DNA from: Pseudonocardiaceae bacterium YIM PH 21723
Lineage (GTDB): Bacteria > Actinomycetota > Actinomycetes > Mycobacteriales > Pseudonocardiaceae
Length of the DNA: 64,000 nucleotides
NCBI GenBank assembly: GCA_003600225.1
Contig: QZFT01000036.1
Coordinates: forward strand, 1-64,000
Reading direction: 5' to 3'
Below, one piece after another: positions 26,096 to 35,314 of the stretch; within the stretch, counting starts at the first letter, position 1; each line of letters starts with the position of its first letter. A program made the position numbers and the translations under genes. The notes beneath the pieces were generated by a model. The model saw nothing but the letters and a program-made list of their open reading frames with translations. It was not told where the DNA came from and did not search any database.

Positions 26096-26920
26096 ATGAC
26101 CGGCATGGGGTGGCAGCTGAGCAAGGACGCGGACGAGTTCCTCCGGGCTTCCGGCGATTTCCTGGAGGCGAAGCGGGTCGAACACAACTTCGCGCTGACC
26201 TTCAGCTCGATGGTGCGGGAGGACGGCACCCGGAGATTCGCCGAGCCGCCGCAGTTCTGCTGGTTGCCGGAGGACGGGCGGATCGTCGCCGCCGCGGTGG
26301 TGGTCCCGCCGGTGTCGGTGACCCTGTTCGGGCCGACGGCGGATGCCGCGCGGTCGCTGGCCAAGGAGCTGATCGGGACGAGGCCCTCGGTGACTCACGT
26401 GGTCGGTGAGCAGGATGCCGTCGGCGCGTTCGTCGCCGAGTGGGGACTGGATGCCACCGGGCAACGCGGCCAGCTGCTCTATCGCCTGGGCGAGCTTCGT
26501 CCGGCCCGGCCGGCCGAGGGCTTCAGCCGTCCGGCCGAGGAGCAGGACTTCGCGCTGCTCGCGGGCTGGGCGGTCGACGGCTTCGGCGACAGCGCCGAGG
26601 AGGACCTGCGCCGGCGGATGGATTACCGGGGCGTGTGGGTCTGGGAGGTGGCCGGTGAGCCGGTGAGCATGGCCACGCTGTCGCGAAGCTCGGCGGGCCT
26701 CGTTCGGATCGGGGTCGTCTACACCCCGCCGGAGCACCGGGGGCACGGGTATGCGGCGGCGATCACCGAGCAGGTGGCCCGGGCCGCGCTGGCGGCGGGC
26801 AACGACGAGGTGCTGCTGTTCACCGACGAGGACAATCCGACCAGCAACGCCCTCTATCAGCGGCTCGGCTTCGAACTGGTGAGCCGCAACCTATGGGCGG
26901 AGATCGGCGCGGCGAGCTAG
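26096..26920 (+). CDS. GNAT-family N-acetyltransferase
   Basis: The product has 274 residues. The C-terminal acetyl-CoA fold is clear: VRIGVVYTPPEHRGHGYAAA is motif A with the pyrophosphate loop, and LFTDEDNPTSNALYQRLGF is motif B. The N-terminal half is a degenerate GNAT-like repeat. ATG 26096 and ATG 26105 are both possible; the second has AGGA at better spacing. It is divergent from the histidine kinase gene. Substrate unknown. Confidence 0.85.
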   Translation: MTGMGWQLSKDADEFLRASGDFLEAKRVEHNFALTFSSMVREDGTRRFAEPPQFCWLPEDGRIVAAAVVVPPVSVTLFGPTADAARSLAKELIGTRPSVTHVVGEQDAVGAFVAEWGLDATGQRGQLLYRLGELRPARPAEGFSRPAEEQDFALLAGWAVDGFGDSAEEDLRRRMDYRGVWVWEVAGEPVSMATLSRSSAGLVRIGVVYTPPEHRGHGYAAAITEQVARAALAAGNDEVLLFTDEDNPTSNALYQRLGFELVSRNLWAEIGAAS

Positions 26921-27044
26921 GCCGGCGGGACGTGTCGTTGTTCACGACCGGGTCGTGGTCACCAGCGGCTTTCCGGTCCGTGCAGCTGGGGTAACCCATT
27001 AGGGCGGATGGTTGACGCGACAATGGGACTTACGCTGCATAACC

Positions 27045-28142
27045 GTGGAACCTGTCATGGACCGATGTACGCCCAAGATGCGGGACTGGGCCGTCGAAGC
27101 AGTGCGGATCATCGAGGCCGATGCCAACCGCAGCGCCGACACCCATCTGCTGCCGTACCCGTTACCGCCGGAATGGGGCGTCGACCTCTATCTGAAGGAC
27201 GAGTCGACGCATCCCACCGGATCGCTGAAGCACCGGCTGGCGCGGTCGCTGTTCCTCTACGCGATCTGCAACGGCTGGATCGTCGAGGGAACACCGGTCA
27301 TTGAGGCTTCGTCGGGTTCGACCGCGGTGTCCGAGGCCTACTTCGCCCGGATGCTCGGGCTGCCGTTCATCGCGGTGATGCCGCGCTCGACCAGCGCGGA
27401 GAAGATCGCGTTGATCGAGCGGCAGGGTGGGCGCTGTCACTTCGTGGACAGCTCCGCGGCCATCTACCTGGAGTCGAACCGGCTGGCCGAGGAGTTGCAT
27501 GGCCACTACATGGACCAGTTCACCAACGCCGAACGCGCGACCGACTGGCGGGGCAACAACAACATCGCCGAGTCGATCTTCACGCAGCTGAGGTTCGAGC
27601 GGTTTCACGAGCCGGAGTGGGTGGTCGTCGGCGCGGGAACCGGTGGCACCAGCGCGACCATCGGCCGGTTCATCCGCTATCAGCGGCTGAACACCCGGCT
27701 GGCCGTCGTCGACCCGGAGCACTCGGTGTTCTTCGACGCCTGGCGGGACAACAACCCGATGCTGCTCGGCGAGCGCGGGTCGCGCATCGAGGGCATCGGC
27801 AGGCCGCGGGTGGAGCCGTCATTCGTCGGCCAGGTGATCGACCGGATGTACAAGGTGCCCGACGCGGCCTCGGTCGCCACGATCCGGCACGCGGAGTCGG
27901 TGCTCGGCCGCCGGGTCGGCGGCTCCACCGGCACCAATCTGTGGGGTGCGTTCCAGCTGGTCTCGCAGATGGTCGCCGCCGGCAAACGGGGCAGTGTGGT
28001 GACCCTGCTGTGCGATGGCGGCGAGCGCTACGACCAGACCTACTATGACGACGCCTGGGTGGCCGAGCAGGGCATGGACCTGACGGCCCACGCCCGGACC
28101 CTGACCGAGTTCCACCGGACCGCGGGCTGGCACTCGGCCTGA
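27045..28142 (+). CDS. cds1: PLP-dependent L-cysteine desulfhydrase, Cds1-like
   Basis: The product (365 residues from GTG 27045) closely resembles M. tuberculosis Rv3684/Cds1, which breaks cysteine into pyruvate, ammonia and hydrogen sulfide. The PLP lysine is K62 in [13 protein letters not shown]. The substrate loop is [20 protein letters not shown], and the phosphate-binding loop is [13 protein letters not shown]. The start is uncertain: ATG 27057 is also possible and neither has a good ribosome binding site. A TTGACG at 27012 could be a -35 box that gives a nearly leaderless transcript. A strong terminator follows. Confidence 0.85.
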   Translation: MEPVMDRCTPKMRDWAVEAVRIIEADANRSADTHLLPYPLPPEWGVDLYLKDESTHPTGSLKHRLARSLFLYAICNGWIVEGTPVIEASSGSTAVSEAYFARMLGLPFIAVMPRSTSAEKIALIERQGGRCHFVDSSAAIYLESNRLAEELHGHYMDQFTNAERATDWRGNNNIAESIFTQLRFERFHEPEWVVVGAGTGGTSATIGRFIRYQRLNTRLAVVDPEHSVFFDAWRDNNPMLLGERGSRIEGIGRPRVEPSFVGQVIDRMYKVPDAASVATIRHAESVLGRRVGGSTGTNLWGAFQLVSQMVAAGKRGSVVTLLCDGGERYDQTYYDDAWVAEQGMDLTAHARTLTEFHRTAGWHSA

Positions 28143-28148
28143 AGCTTT

Positions 28149-28186
28149 CGCCGCGTCGGTCCGCGTTCCGGCGGACCGACGCGGCG
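28149..28186. terminator. Bidirectional terminator between cds1 and menA
   Basis: CGCCGCGTCGGTCCGC and its perfect complement flank a six-base loop. The two genes converge on this stem. Confidence 0.88.
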
Positions 28187-28192
28187 CGGGCT

Positions 28193-29065
28193 TCAGCTCA
28201 ACGCGAGGCCGATGCCGGTGGCGGCCGACCAGGCCAGCATGGCCAGGCCGGTGTCCCGCAGCACCGGGATCAGTTCCCGCCCCTGCTCGCCGCGGATGAT
28301 CCGCTTGGCGGGCGGGATGACCAGCGGTACGGCCAGGAAGCCGATCAACGCGATCGGGTGGGCGAAGCCGAGCAGCAGCGTCATCAGGAACGGGATGACC
28401 ACCAGGGCCACCCACAGGTGCCGGGTGTCGCGGTCGCCCAGCAGCACGGCCAGGGTGTTCTTCTCGTAGATCGTGTCGTTCGGGATGTCCCGCAGGTTGT
28501 TCGACACCAGCACGGCCGCGGAGAAGCAGCCGACGCCGCACGCCGCGCCGATCGCGCTGCCGTTCACGCTGCCCGCCTGCACGTACAGCGTGCCGAGCAC
28601 CGCGACCGGGCCGAAGAAAAGGAACACGGCGACCTCGCCGAAGCCCTCGTAGCCGTACGGCCGCTTACCGCCGGTGTAGAACCAGGCCGCGGCGATGCAG
28701 ATCGCGCCGACGACGAGCATCAGCCAGCGGCCGGTGATGATCACCAGGAGCAGGCCGGACACGCCGCCGAGGGCGAGGAAGCCGACCGCCGCGTTGCGCA
28801 CCGCCCAGGGGCTCACGGTCTTGGAGCCCACCATCCTGATGGGCCCGGTGCGGTCGTCGTCGGTACCGCGGACGCCGTCGGAGTAGTCGTTGGCGTAGTT
28901 CACGCCGATGACCATGCAGACCGCCACCAGCAGGGCCAGCAGCGAGGCCCCCCAGGAGAACGAGCCCGCGCTCTGGGCCGCGCCCGCTCCGACCAGGACC
29001 GGTGCGATCGCGTTGGGCAGGGTCCGGGGGCGTGCGCCTTCGACCCAATGAGCGAGTGTCGCCAT
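28193..29065 (-). CDS. menA: 1,4-dihydroxy-2-naphthoate polyprenyltransferase
   Basis: MenA attaches the polyprenyl chain to DHNA in the membrane, making demethylmenaquinone. The 290-residue product has the two Asp-rich motifs of UbiA-type prenyltransferases: NYANDYSDGVRGTDDDR and NNLRDIPND. About eight membrane helices are visible. I start at ATG 29065 because MATLAHWVEGARPRTLPNAI matches the N-terminus of mycobacterial MenA; an ATG three codons earlier is possible. It is transcribed toward cds1 and away from a small 50-codon gene. Confidence 0.95.
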   Translation of the reverse strand: MATLAHWVEGARPRTLPNAIAPVLVGAGAAQSAGSFSWGASLLALLVAVCMVIGVNYANDYSDGVRGTDDDRTGPIRMVGSKTVSPWAVRNAAVGFLALGGVSGLLLVIITGRWLMLVVGAICIAAAWFYTGGKRPYGYEGFGEVAVFLFFGPVAVLGTLYVQAGSVNGSAIGAACGVGCFSAAVLVSNNLRDIPNDTIYEKNTLAVLLGDRDTRHLWVALVVIPFLMTLLLGFAHPIALIGFLAVPLVIPPAKRIIRGEQGRELIPVLRDTGLAMLAWSAATGIGLALS

Positions 29066-29229
29066 GAAGCTCATTGTGGTTCATCACGCTCGGCGAGTCG
29101 CGTTGACCCTGCGTTAATCACTACTCGTGGGTACGTCATGTCTACGTCAGCTGACCGATGTCTGCGGTTCACCGATCGGCGACCGTTGTTCTCGACCCGT
29201 TCACCAGGCCGAGACATCGGGAGCCTCAC

Positions 29230-29382
29230 ATGGCACGTCGCAGCTTCAAGGTCGAACCTCCACTGCAACTGTTCGTCACCAACGGCCCGCACCGGGACCG
29301 CGCCCGGCTGCGGAACCTCCCCGTCCAGCGTGAGGAGGCCGCGCCGCGATCCGACGCCGCCCGGTCACCGCAGCCGCGGTGA
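29230..29382 (+). CDS. Small basic protein (50 aa), function unknown
   Basis: The frame starts MARRSFKVEPPLQLFVTNGP and is Arg-rich with no membrane segment. GGGAG lies 6 bases upstream of ATG 29230, and third-position GC is high. It ends one base before the converging secreted-protein gene. The small size leaves real doubt; the ribosome binding site and clean fit between menA and the next gene favour it. Confidence 0.5.
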   Translation: MARRSFKVEPPLQLFVTNGPHRDRARLRNLPVQREEAAPRSDAARSPQPR

Positions 29383-30594
29383 TCACGGGCTGCAGGTCGG
29401 CAGCGACTGGGCCGGCTTCACCAGGGCGCGACTGACGTACTGGTCCTTGCCGATGCGCACCCAGCGGTCGGTGGCGCCCTGCGGGCCGTCGACGACGGTG
29501 GGCCCGGGCAGCTCGCAGTACGCGGGCACCTTGGCGAACCGGCCCGCCATGCCGACGATGGGGTTCGCGATACCCGGACCGGATCGCACCGCGGTGGGCT
29601 GGTTGTTGCCGTGCTCATCCGGATCGGTGGTGATCCGGCCGGACCAGATGTCGGTGTCCCACAGGTAGCTGACGGTCACCCAGGAGTTGTCCTTGAGGCC
29701 CAGGCCGTCCCAGAACGTGCCGTCGGCGAGGTCGATTCCCGCCGGGTTGGCCACCGAGCGGCCGAACTGGTCCTTGCCGCCGTTGTACGCCTGCTGCTTG
29801 GCCGCCTGGGACTGCGGCAGGCCCTGGGCCAGGTCCTGCCACATCTGCCGGGTACCCGCCGGGTTCCAGTAGTCGTCCTTGGTGTTCCACGGGCCCACGT
29901 CCCACACCGGGGCCCACGCGCAGCGGCCGTTCTTGGCGCAGATCTGCACCGAGTAGTCCCCGGAGTTCTTCTTGCTCAGGCTGCGCCACGAGGGCAGCGC
30001 GACGAAGTGGTCCCGGTCCTGGATGCGGTGGCCGTTGCCGGTGATGCCGCCGACGAGGCCTTCCCGGGTGGCGAAGACCTCGTAGCTTCGGGTGGCCGCC
30101 TGCTCGCCGCGCGGGATCGCCGTCGCCCTGGTTCCGGTGACCCGCAGCGAGCGCAGTTGAGGCTTTTCCGGTTTCACGCCGCTGGCGGCGACCCTGATCT
30201 GCACCGATGTCCCCGGCTTCGGGAGCGTGGTGCTGCGGCCAGCCGGCGCCGGCGCCCACTCGGTCCAGCCCCGGGGGCTCAGCGCGCGCACGGCCAGTTC
30301 GGCGTCGGGTGAAGCTTCTGCGGTGATGGTCACCGAGCCGACCGACTCCGGGAGTTGGTGTTCCGGGAGGATGCCGGTGATCAGCTGGGTCCCGGTGCGG
30401 GTGCCCGCGCCGAGGTCACCCTGCTGCCAGCTGATCGCGGCGGGGTCCTCCTGCCAGCTCAGCGGGCTGTCGTCATCGCGCGCGTCCGCGGTCAGCAGGA
30501 CGCTGCCGGTCAGCGCCGTGGCGAGACAGCAGGCGAGGACGACGCGGGTGGTGGTGCTGGTGCGTCGGCGTCCGGTCACTCGAATCGTGCGCAT
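29383..30594 (-). CDS. Large secreted protein of unknown function
   Basis: The product has 403 residues. A Sec signal peptide is clear: basic MRTIRVTGRRR, hydrophobic VVLACCLATALTGSVLL, then ADA. The mature protein is beta-rich, with a conserved-looking core VALPSWRSLSKKNSGDYSVQ and CAKNGRCAWAPVWDVGPWN, and a C-terminal block DRWVRIGKDQYVSRALV. The Cys-containing VWDVGPWN segment recalls double-psi barrel proteins, but I cannot assign a family with confidence. ATG 30594 is chosen over 30621 because it begins the signal peptide. Confidence 0.75.
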   Translation of the reverse strand: MRTIRVTGRRRTSTTTRVVLACCLATALTGSVLLTADARDDDSPLSWQEDPAAISWQQGDLGAGTRTGTQLITGILPEHQLPESVGSVTITAEASPDAELAVRALSPRGWTEWAPAPAGRSTTLPKPGTSVQIRVAASGVKPEKPQLRSLRVTGTRATAIPRGEQAATRSYEVFATREGLVGGITGNGHRIQDRDHFVALPSWRSLSKKNSGDYSVQICAKNGRCAWAPVWDVGPWNTKDDYWNPAGTRQMWQDLAQGLPQSQAAKQQAYNGGKDQFGRSVANPAGIDLADGTFWDGLGLKDNSWVTVSYLWDTDIWSGRITTDPDEHGNNQPTAVRSGPGIANPIVGMAGRFAKVPAYCELPGPTVVDGPQGATDRWVRIGKDQYVSRALVKPAQSLPTCSP

Positions 30595-30696
30595 GCTTCG
30601 ACTCCCCACAAGCAAGATCACCTCAAGCTCATTGAGTCTAGGAACGCGCGCCGGATCCCGCTGGCTGGATCACTCCCCTGGGTACAGGTAGTGGTT

Positions 30697-31851
30697 CTAC
30701 CGGTCGTAGAGATCGAGTAGTTCGGCGCGCAGCGCGGCCCGGTCCACCTTGCCGCTGGCCAGCACCGGGAGCCGGTCCCGGACCAGGATCCGTTTCGGCA
30801 GGTCACACGCCCGATGCAACAGAAGCTTCAGCTCCGCCAGCAGCTGTGCCTCGTCCGCGTCGGCCACCACGACCGCGGTCACGGCGGCGCCCCACTGCGG
30901 ATGTGGCAGGCCGAAGACGCACACCTCGCGCACACCGGTGACCGTGCTGAGTGCGGCCTCCACCGCGGCCGGTGGCACCTTCTCCCCGCCGGTGATGATC
31001 ATGTCGTCGATCCGGCCGGTGATCCGCAGCAGTCCGTCCGGTGACCGTTCGCCCAGGTCACTCGTGCGGAACCAGCCGCCCTGGAAGTGCTCCGCGGTGA
31101 GTTCCGGCTGATGCCGGTAGCCCAGAGCCAGGGTCGGCCCGGACAGTTCCACCCGGTTCTCGTCGGTGAGGCGCCAGGAGACTCCGGCCAGTGGGAGCCC
31201 GTCGTACACGCAGCCGCCCGCGGTCTCGCTCATGCCGTAGGTGTGCAGCAACCGCACCCCTGCCCTGGTCGCGACCTCGCGTCGCGCGGGTGACAGCGGG
31301 GCGCCGCCGATCAGCACGCCGTCCAGGGCGGCCAGTGAAGCCGTCGCGGCTTCATCGGCGAGCACCCGGCCGAGCTGCGTCGGCACGAGTGCCGTGTAGT
31401 GCCGCCCAGGAGTCCCGAGCAGCCGTTCGATGCCGACGATGAACCCCGAAGCGCGGAAACCCGCCGACGTGTCCAGCAGCACCGGCTCGGTGCCGGCGAG
31501 CAGGCCACGGGCCAGCACCTGCAGGCCACCGATGTGGGTCGGAGGCATGGCGAGGAGCCAGGTGCCCGGCCCACCCAGGCGATCGAGGGTGGCCGTCGCT
31601 GAAGCCCGGATGGCGTCGGCGGTCAGCCGCACGCCCTTCGGGACACCCGTCGATCCGGACGTCGGAACGATCAACGCCACCCGCTCGTCCGGCTCACCCA
31701 GCTCCGGTCGCATCGACGCGGCGAAAGCTTCACTTGCCACGGGGAGTAGCACCGGACCGCCGGAGAGTGCCGCATCGAGCTTTTTCAACAGATGTTCGGT
31801 AGAACTTATGTTGTTGTCCCAGCTCACTGACTGGATCGATCGGCTGTTCAT
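30697..31851 (-). CDS. menE: o-succinylbenzoate-CoA ligase, short actinobacterial form
   Basis: MenE activates o-succinylbenzoate to its CoA thioester through an acyl-adenylate. The 384-residue protein has the ANL-family motifs PTSGSTGVPKGVRL, YGMSETAGG, TGRIDDMIITGGEKV and the catalytic Lys in LASGKVDRAA. It lacks much of the N-terminal lobe of longer ligases, as is usual in actinobacteria. The ATG at 31851 lies two bases from the alternative menD-like ATG, so one or both true starts are further in; GTG 31827 is an alternative here. Confidence 0.92.
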   Translation of the reverse strand: MNSRSIQSVSWDNNISSTEHLLKKLDAALSGGPVLLPVASEAFAASMRPELGEPDERVALIVPTSGSTGVPKGVRLTADAIRASATATLDRLGGPGTWLLAMPPTHIGGLQVLARGLLAGTEPVLLDTSAGFRASGFIVGIERLLGTPGRHYTALVPTQLGRVLADEAATASLAALDGVLIGGAPLSPARREVATRAGVRLLHTYGMSETAGGCVYDGLPLAGVSWRLTDENRVELSGPTLALGYRHQPELTAEHFQGGWFRTSDLGERSPDGLLRITGRIDDMIITGGEKVPPAAVEAALSTVTGVREVCVFGLPHPQWGAAVTAVVVADADEAQLLAELKLLLHRACDLPKRILVRDRLPVLASGKVDRAALRAELLDLYDR

Positions 31852-31871
31852 CGATGACTAGATTAAGCGGC

Positions 31872-33452
31872 GTGAATCCGTCTGCCGCAGCAGCCGCCGT
31901 AGTCGTCGACGAACTGATCCGAGCGGGTGTCCGCCACGCCGTTCTCGTCGCCGGTCCGCGCAACGCGCCACTGGCCATCGCGCTGAACGCTGCCGACCGG
32001 GCCGGCCGCATCACCCTCCACGTCCGGATCGATCTCCGCAGCGCCGCCTTCCTCGCGCTGGGCCTCGCGCAGCGCACGTTGCGTCCGGTGCCCGTCGTCG
32101 GGACCGACGCCGAGTCGGCCACCCATGCGCTTCCCGCGCTGCGGGTGGCCGAACAGACCAGGGTGCCGCTGGTGTTGCTGACCGCGGAGGCGGAGTGGCA
32201 GGAGGGCACCTTCGGCCCGCTGCTGCCCACCGTCGACCTCGGGATGCCACGCCGGGAGCCGGGACGCAACGCCGCCTGGCGGTCCACCGTGAACCGGGTC
32301 CTCGCGACCGCGACCGGTGTGCTGGACGGATACATCGGCCCCGCCCACCTGAACCTGCCGTTCGCCACCACCGTCGAGGTCGGTGACGCCTGGCCGGACT
32401 CACTCGACGGCCGGCCGGACGGCCGCCGCTGGACCACGCTGCCGGTCGGCTGGCGGCCGCAGCCCGAGGTGGGGCCGCCACTGGACAAGGTGCCGACGCT
32501 GGTCGTCGCCGGTCCCGGGGCCAACGGCGGGATCGCGCTGCTGGCCGCGCAGTACAACTGGCCACTGATCGCCGAGCCCGGCAGCCCCAGCTGGGGAGCG
32601 CCGGGGGTGATCGCCGGCGGCGGTCTGCTGCTCGGCGCGCCCAACCTGCCAGAGCCGCTGCGTCCCGCGCGGATCGTGGTGGCGGGCCGCCCGGAGCAGT
32701 ACGGCTCGGTGCGCCGCTGGCTGGCCGATCCCGAGGTAGAGGTGTGCGTGCTGGCCGACAGCCCGCTGTGGCCCGATCAGGCCGGCACCGCGGACCGGGT
32801 GCTGCGATCGATGCCCGCGGCTGTGCCCAACCCGCAGGAGTGGCTGGCCGACTGGCACGAGGCGGACCGGCTGGCCGGCATCGTCACGGCCAAGGTGCTG
32901 GGCGATCTGCCCTGGTGGAGCGGGCTGAGGCTTGCGCGGACTCTGGTCGCCGCCATCCCGGTCGAGGCCCAGGTGAGCATCGGCGACGGCGAGCCGCTGC
33001 GTGACGTCACGCAGGCTTCAGGACCGCGGGACGGCCTGCGGCTGATGCCGGTCCCGGCGGGCGGCGGAGTCGCCGCCGCGATCGGCGCCGCGCTCGCGCA
33101 CGACGGACCCGCGTACGCGTTGCTGGGGGAACGATCGCTGCTGGAGGACGCCGGCGCGCTGCTCATCGGCGGCACCGAGCAGCGTCCGCCGCTGACGCTG
33201 GTGGTGCGGCCGGATGTGCCGTCCGGAGGCTTCGAGCGCCTCTTCGGCATCCCGGCGACCAGGCTGCCCGCGCTGGCCGCGGCGAGTGGGATCGAGTACC
33301 GCGCGGTGAGCACCGAGGAGGAGTTCGTCGAGGCGCTGGATCCGACCGGTCTGCTCCGCATCGTGCACGTCATCCCTGGTCAGGAAGACGTCGCCGGCTC
33401 ACATGGACGCCTCTACGCGGCGATCGCCGCGATCTTCGGCCCGGTGGCGTGA
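31872..33452 (+). CDS. MenD-like protein with degenerate thiamine-diphosphate site
   Basis: The overall sequence aligns along its whole length with MenD (SEPHCHC synthase), starting NPSAAAAAVVVDELIRAGVR, and lies next to menE. Key residues have changed. The catalytic Glu of IDERSA is Leu (IDLRSAAFLALG); SPGSRSAP is VAGPRNAP; the SGTAVAN segment is GTDAESAT; the ThDP/Mg motif GDLxFxHD...ND is GERSLLED...RPD; and the RGxxGIDG loop is missing. These are the residues that bind or activate the cofactor, so it may not catalyse the MenD reaction. GTG 31872 gives 526 residues; ATG 31854 is an alternative. Confidence 0.82.
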   Translation: MNPSAAAAAVVVDELIRAGVRHAVLVAGPRNAPLAIALNAADRAGRITLHVRIDLRSAAFLALGLAQRTLRPVPVVGTDAESATHALPALRVAEQTRVPLVLLTAEAEWQEGTFGPLLPTVDLGMPRREPGRNAAWRSTVNRVLATATGVLDGYIGPAHLNLPFATTVEVGDAWPDSLDGRPDGRRWTTLPVGWRPQPEVGPPLDKVPTLVVAGPGANGGIALLAAQYNWPLIAEPGSPSWGAPGVIAGGGLLLGAPNLPEPLRPARIVVAGRPEQYGSVRRWLADPEVEVCVLADSPLWPDQAGTADRVLRSMPAAVPNPQEWLADWHEADRLAGIVTAKVLGDLPWWSGLRLARTLVAAIPVEAQVSIGDGEPLRDVTQASGPRDGLRLMPVPAGGGVAAAIGAALAHDGPAYALLGERSLLEDAGALLIGGTEQRPPLTLVVRPDVPSGGFERLFGIPATRLPALAAASGIEYRAVSTEEEFVEALDPTGLLRIVHVIPGQEDVAGSHGRLYAAIAAIFGPVA

Positions 33453-33464
33453 CAAGGAACACCC

Positions 33465-33501
33465 TGCGGTGATGGGCGTCGATCGGCGCCCATTCACCGC
33501 A
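33465..33501. terminator. Terminator after menD-like gene
   Basis: TGCGGTGATGGGCG pairs with CGCCCATTCACCGCA (one bulge) around a short GC loop, 13 bases after the stop codon. Confidence 0.75.
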
Positions 33502-33642
33502 CGTGAACGAGCCGGGACCGTATTCCCGCCCGCTTCCGGATCATGCACTGAGGCAATTGCCTGCGTAAGGGCCTAGTGGCGGCCCTGACCAGCCGTTATG
33601 TTCCTGACACCAACCTATCGGGAATTGAATGGAGGGTCAGGC

Positions 33643-35145
33643 GTGCTGCGCAATGGCAAACTTCTACTTTCGGTAGCCACGGTGTGTGCGGTAACCCTGT
33701 TGGCCGGGCCCGCGTTCGCGGCGGCACCGACTCCTGGGGCGACGACCATTGGGGATCCGTACTACCCGACGACCGGTAACGGTGGCTACGACGCCATCAA
33801 CTACGACGTCCGGCTGCAGTACGAGCCGAAGACCGACAACCTGCGCGGCACCACCACGGTGCTTGCGAAGGCCACGCAGGACCTGAGCGAGTTCAGCTTC
33901 GACTTCCTGCTCAAGACCAGCTCGGTCCGGGTCTCCGGAATCCCGGCGGCGTTCACGCTCAAGGACGGTAAACTTACTGTTAAGCCGGTGAAGCCTTTGG
34001 CGAACGGTCAGCAGTTCAGCGTGATCGTGCAGTACGAGGACGTCCCCTCCGCCGTGAAGGTCAACGGTTACAGCGGCTGGAAGAAGACCGACGACGGCGC
34101 GCTCGCCGTGCAGGAACCGGACGTCGCACCGTGGTGGTTCCCGGGTAACAACCACCCGAGGGACAAGGCCACGTTCGACATCTCCGTCGAGGTACCGGAC
34201 GGCAAGTCCGCGCTGTCCAACGGCGCGTTGCTGGGCAAGTCCAGCAGGCTGGGCAAGACCCGGTGGAACTGGCGCAGCACGAAGCCGGCGGCGCCGTACC
34301 TGATCTCCCTGGAGATCGGTGACTTCGATGTGGTGCAGGGCACCGGCTACAAGAACCAGCCGCTGCTCAACGCCTACAGCAGGTCCCTCGGCGACTCGCT
34401 GCCCTCGGCTCAGGCCAGCATCGAGCGCACTCCGGAGGTGCTGGAGCACTTCAGCGGCATCTACGGCGAGTACCCGTTCGAGGCGCAGGGTGGCGTGGTC
34501 AGCCCCGGGCTGTCCTTCGCGCTGGAGAACCAGACCCGCCCGGTCTACTCGAAGAAGTTCTTCGACAAGGGCCTGAACCAGTACGTGGTCGCGCACGAGC
34601 TCGGTCACCAGTGGTGGGGCGACTCGGTGTCCGTGGACACCTGGCGCAACATCTGGCTGAACGAGGGCTTCGCCAGCTACACCGAGTGGCTGTGGTCCGA
34701 GCACGTCGGCGAGGGCACCGCGGCCGAGCTGGCCAAGTGGTACTACGACAGCTACAAGGCGGACAACCCGCTGTGGCAGGAGGTCATCGGTGACCCCGGT
34801 GCCGGCAACGAGTTCGGCGCCGTCTACACCCGGGGTCCGCTGGCGGTGGCCGCACTGCGCCAGGAGATCGGCGACGACAACTTCTTCGTCCTGCTGAAGG
34901 AATGGCAGCGCCAGCACCGGTACGCCACGGGCACCATCGAGCAGTTCCAGAAGCTCGCCGAGGCGCTGAGTGGCAAGGACCTGAAGTCGTTCTTCGACAC
35001 CTGGCTCTTCACCAAGGGCAAGCCGGCCTACGAGTTCAAGTCCGGTCAGCCGGGAGTCCGCAGCATCGCTCCGGCAGCCAAGCCGAAGTCCGTGGACCTC
35101 ATCCAGCACACGCACGACCTGCTCCTTGAGGGCGAGTCGCACTAA
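33643..35145 (+). CDS. Secreted M1-family zinc metallopeptidase
   Basis: The product has 500 residues. A signal peptide (LLLSVATVCAVTLLAGPAFA) ends near residue 26. The zinc site is complete: H318-E319-L-G-H322 in VVAHELGHQWWGD, with the third ligand E341 in WLNEGFASY. The N-terminal beta domain and the C-terminal helical part are short, as in bacterial M1 members without the ERAP-like C-domain. The usual GxMEN substrate motif is replaced by FALENQTRPVY. GGAGG 7 bases before GTG 33643 fixes the start. A paralogue follows in tandem. Confidence 0.92.
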   Translation: MLRNGKLLLSVATVCAVTLLAGPAFAAAPTPGATTIGDPYYPTTGNGGYDAINYDVRLQYEPKTDNLRGTTTVLAKATQDLSEFSFDFLLKTSSVRVSGIPAAFTLKDGKLTVKPVKPLANGQQFSVIVQYEDVPSAVKVNGYSGWKKTDDGALAVQEPDVAPWWFPGNNHPRDKATFDISVEVPDGKSALSNGALLGKSSRLGKTRWNWRSTKPAAPYLISLEIGDFDVVQGTGYKNQPLLNAYSRSLGDSLPSAQASIERTPEVLEHFSGIYGEYPFEAQGGVVSPGLSFALENQTRPVYSKKFFDKGLNQYVVAHELGHQWWGDSVSVDTWRNIWLNEGFASYTEWLWSEHVGEGTAAELAKWYYDSYKADNPLWQEVIGDPGAGNEFGAVYTRGPLAVAALRQEIGDDNFFVLLKEWQRQHRYATGTIEQFQKLAEALSGKDLKSFFDTWLFTKGKPAYEFKSGQPGVRSIAPAAKPKSVDLIQHTHDLLLEGESH

Positions 35146-35151
35146 ACTGAT

Positions 35152-35197
35152 CATTACGGGGTGCTTTCCTGAACAGGGAAGCGCCCCGTAATGTTTT
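35152..35197 (+). terminator. Rho-independent terminator with T-run
   Basis: CATTACGGGG...CCCCGTAATG with an inner GCTTTCC/GGGAAGC stem is followed directly by TTTT. It is the most classical terminator in the window and separates the two M1 genes. Confidence 0.9.
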
Positions 35198-35314
35198 CCT
35201 GACCAACAGTATTCACATGAATTGCTCACGAGACTCTCAGGATATTCCGGTTGTACGAATCCGCTGTGCGCTATGGACTCGACGTCGTTCGCATTGATCC
35301 GACGGAGGTCCAGC

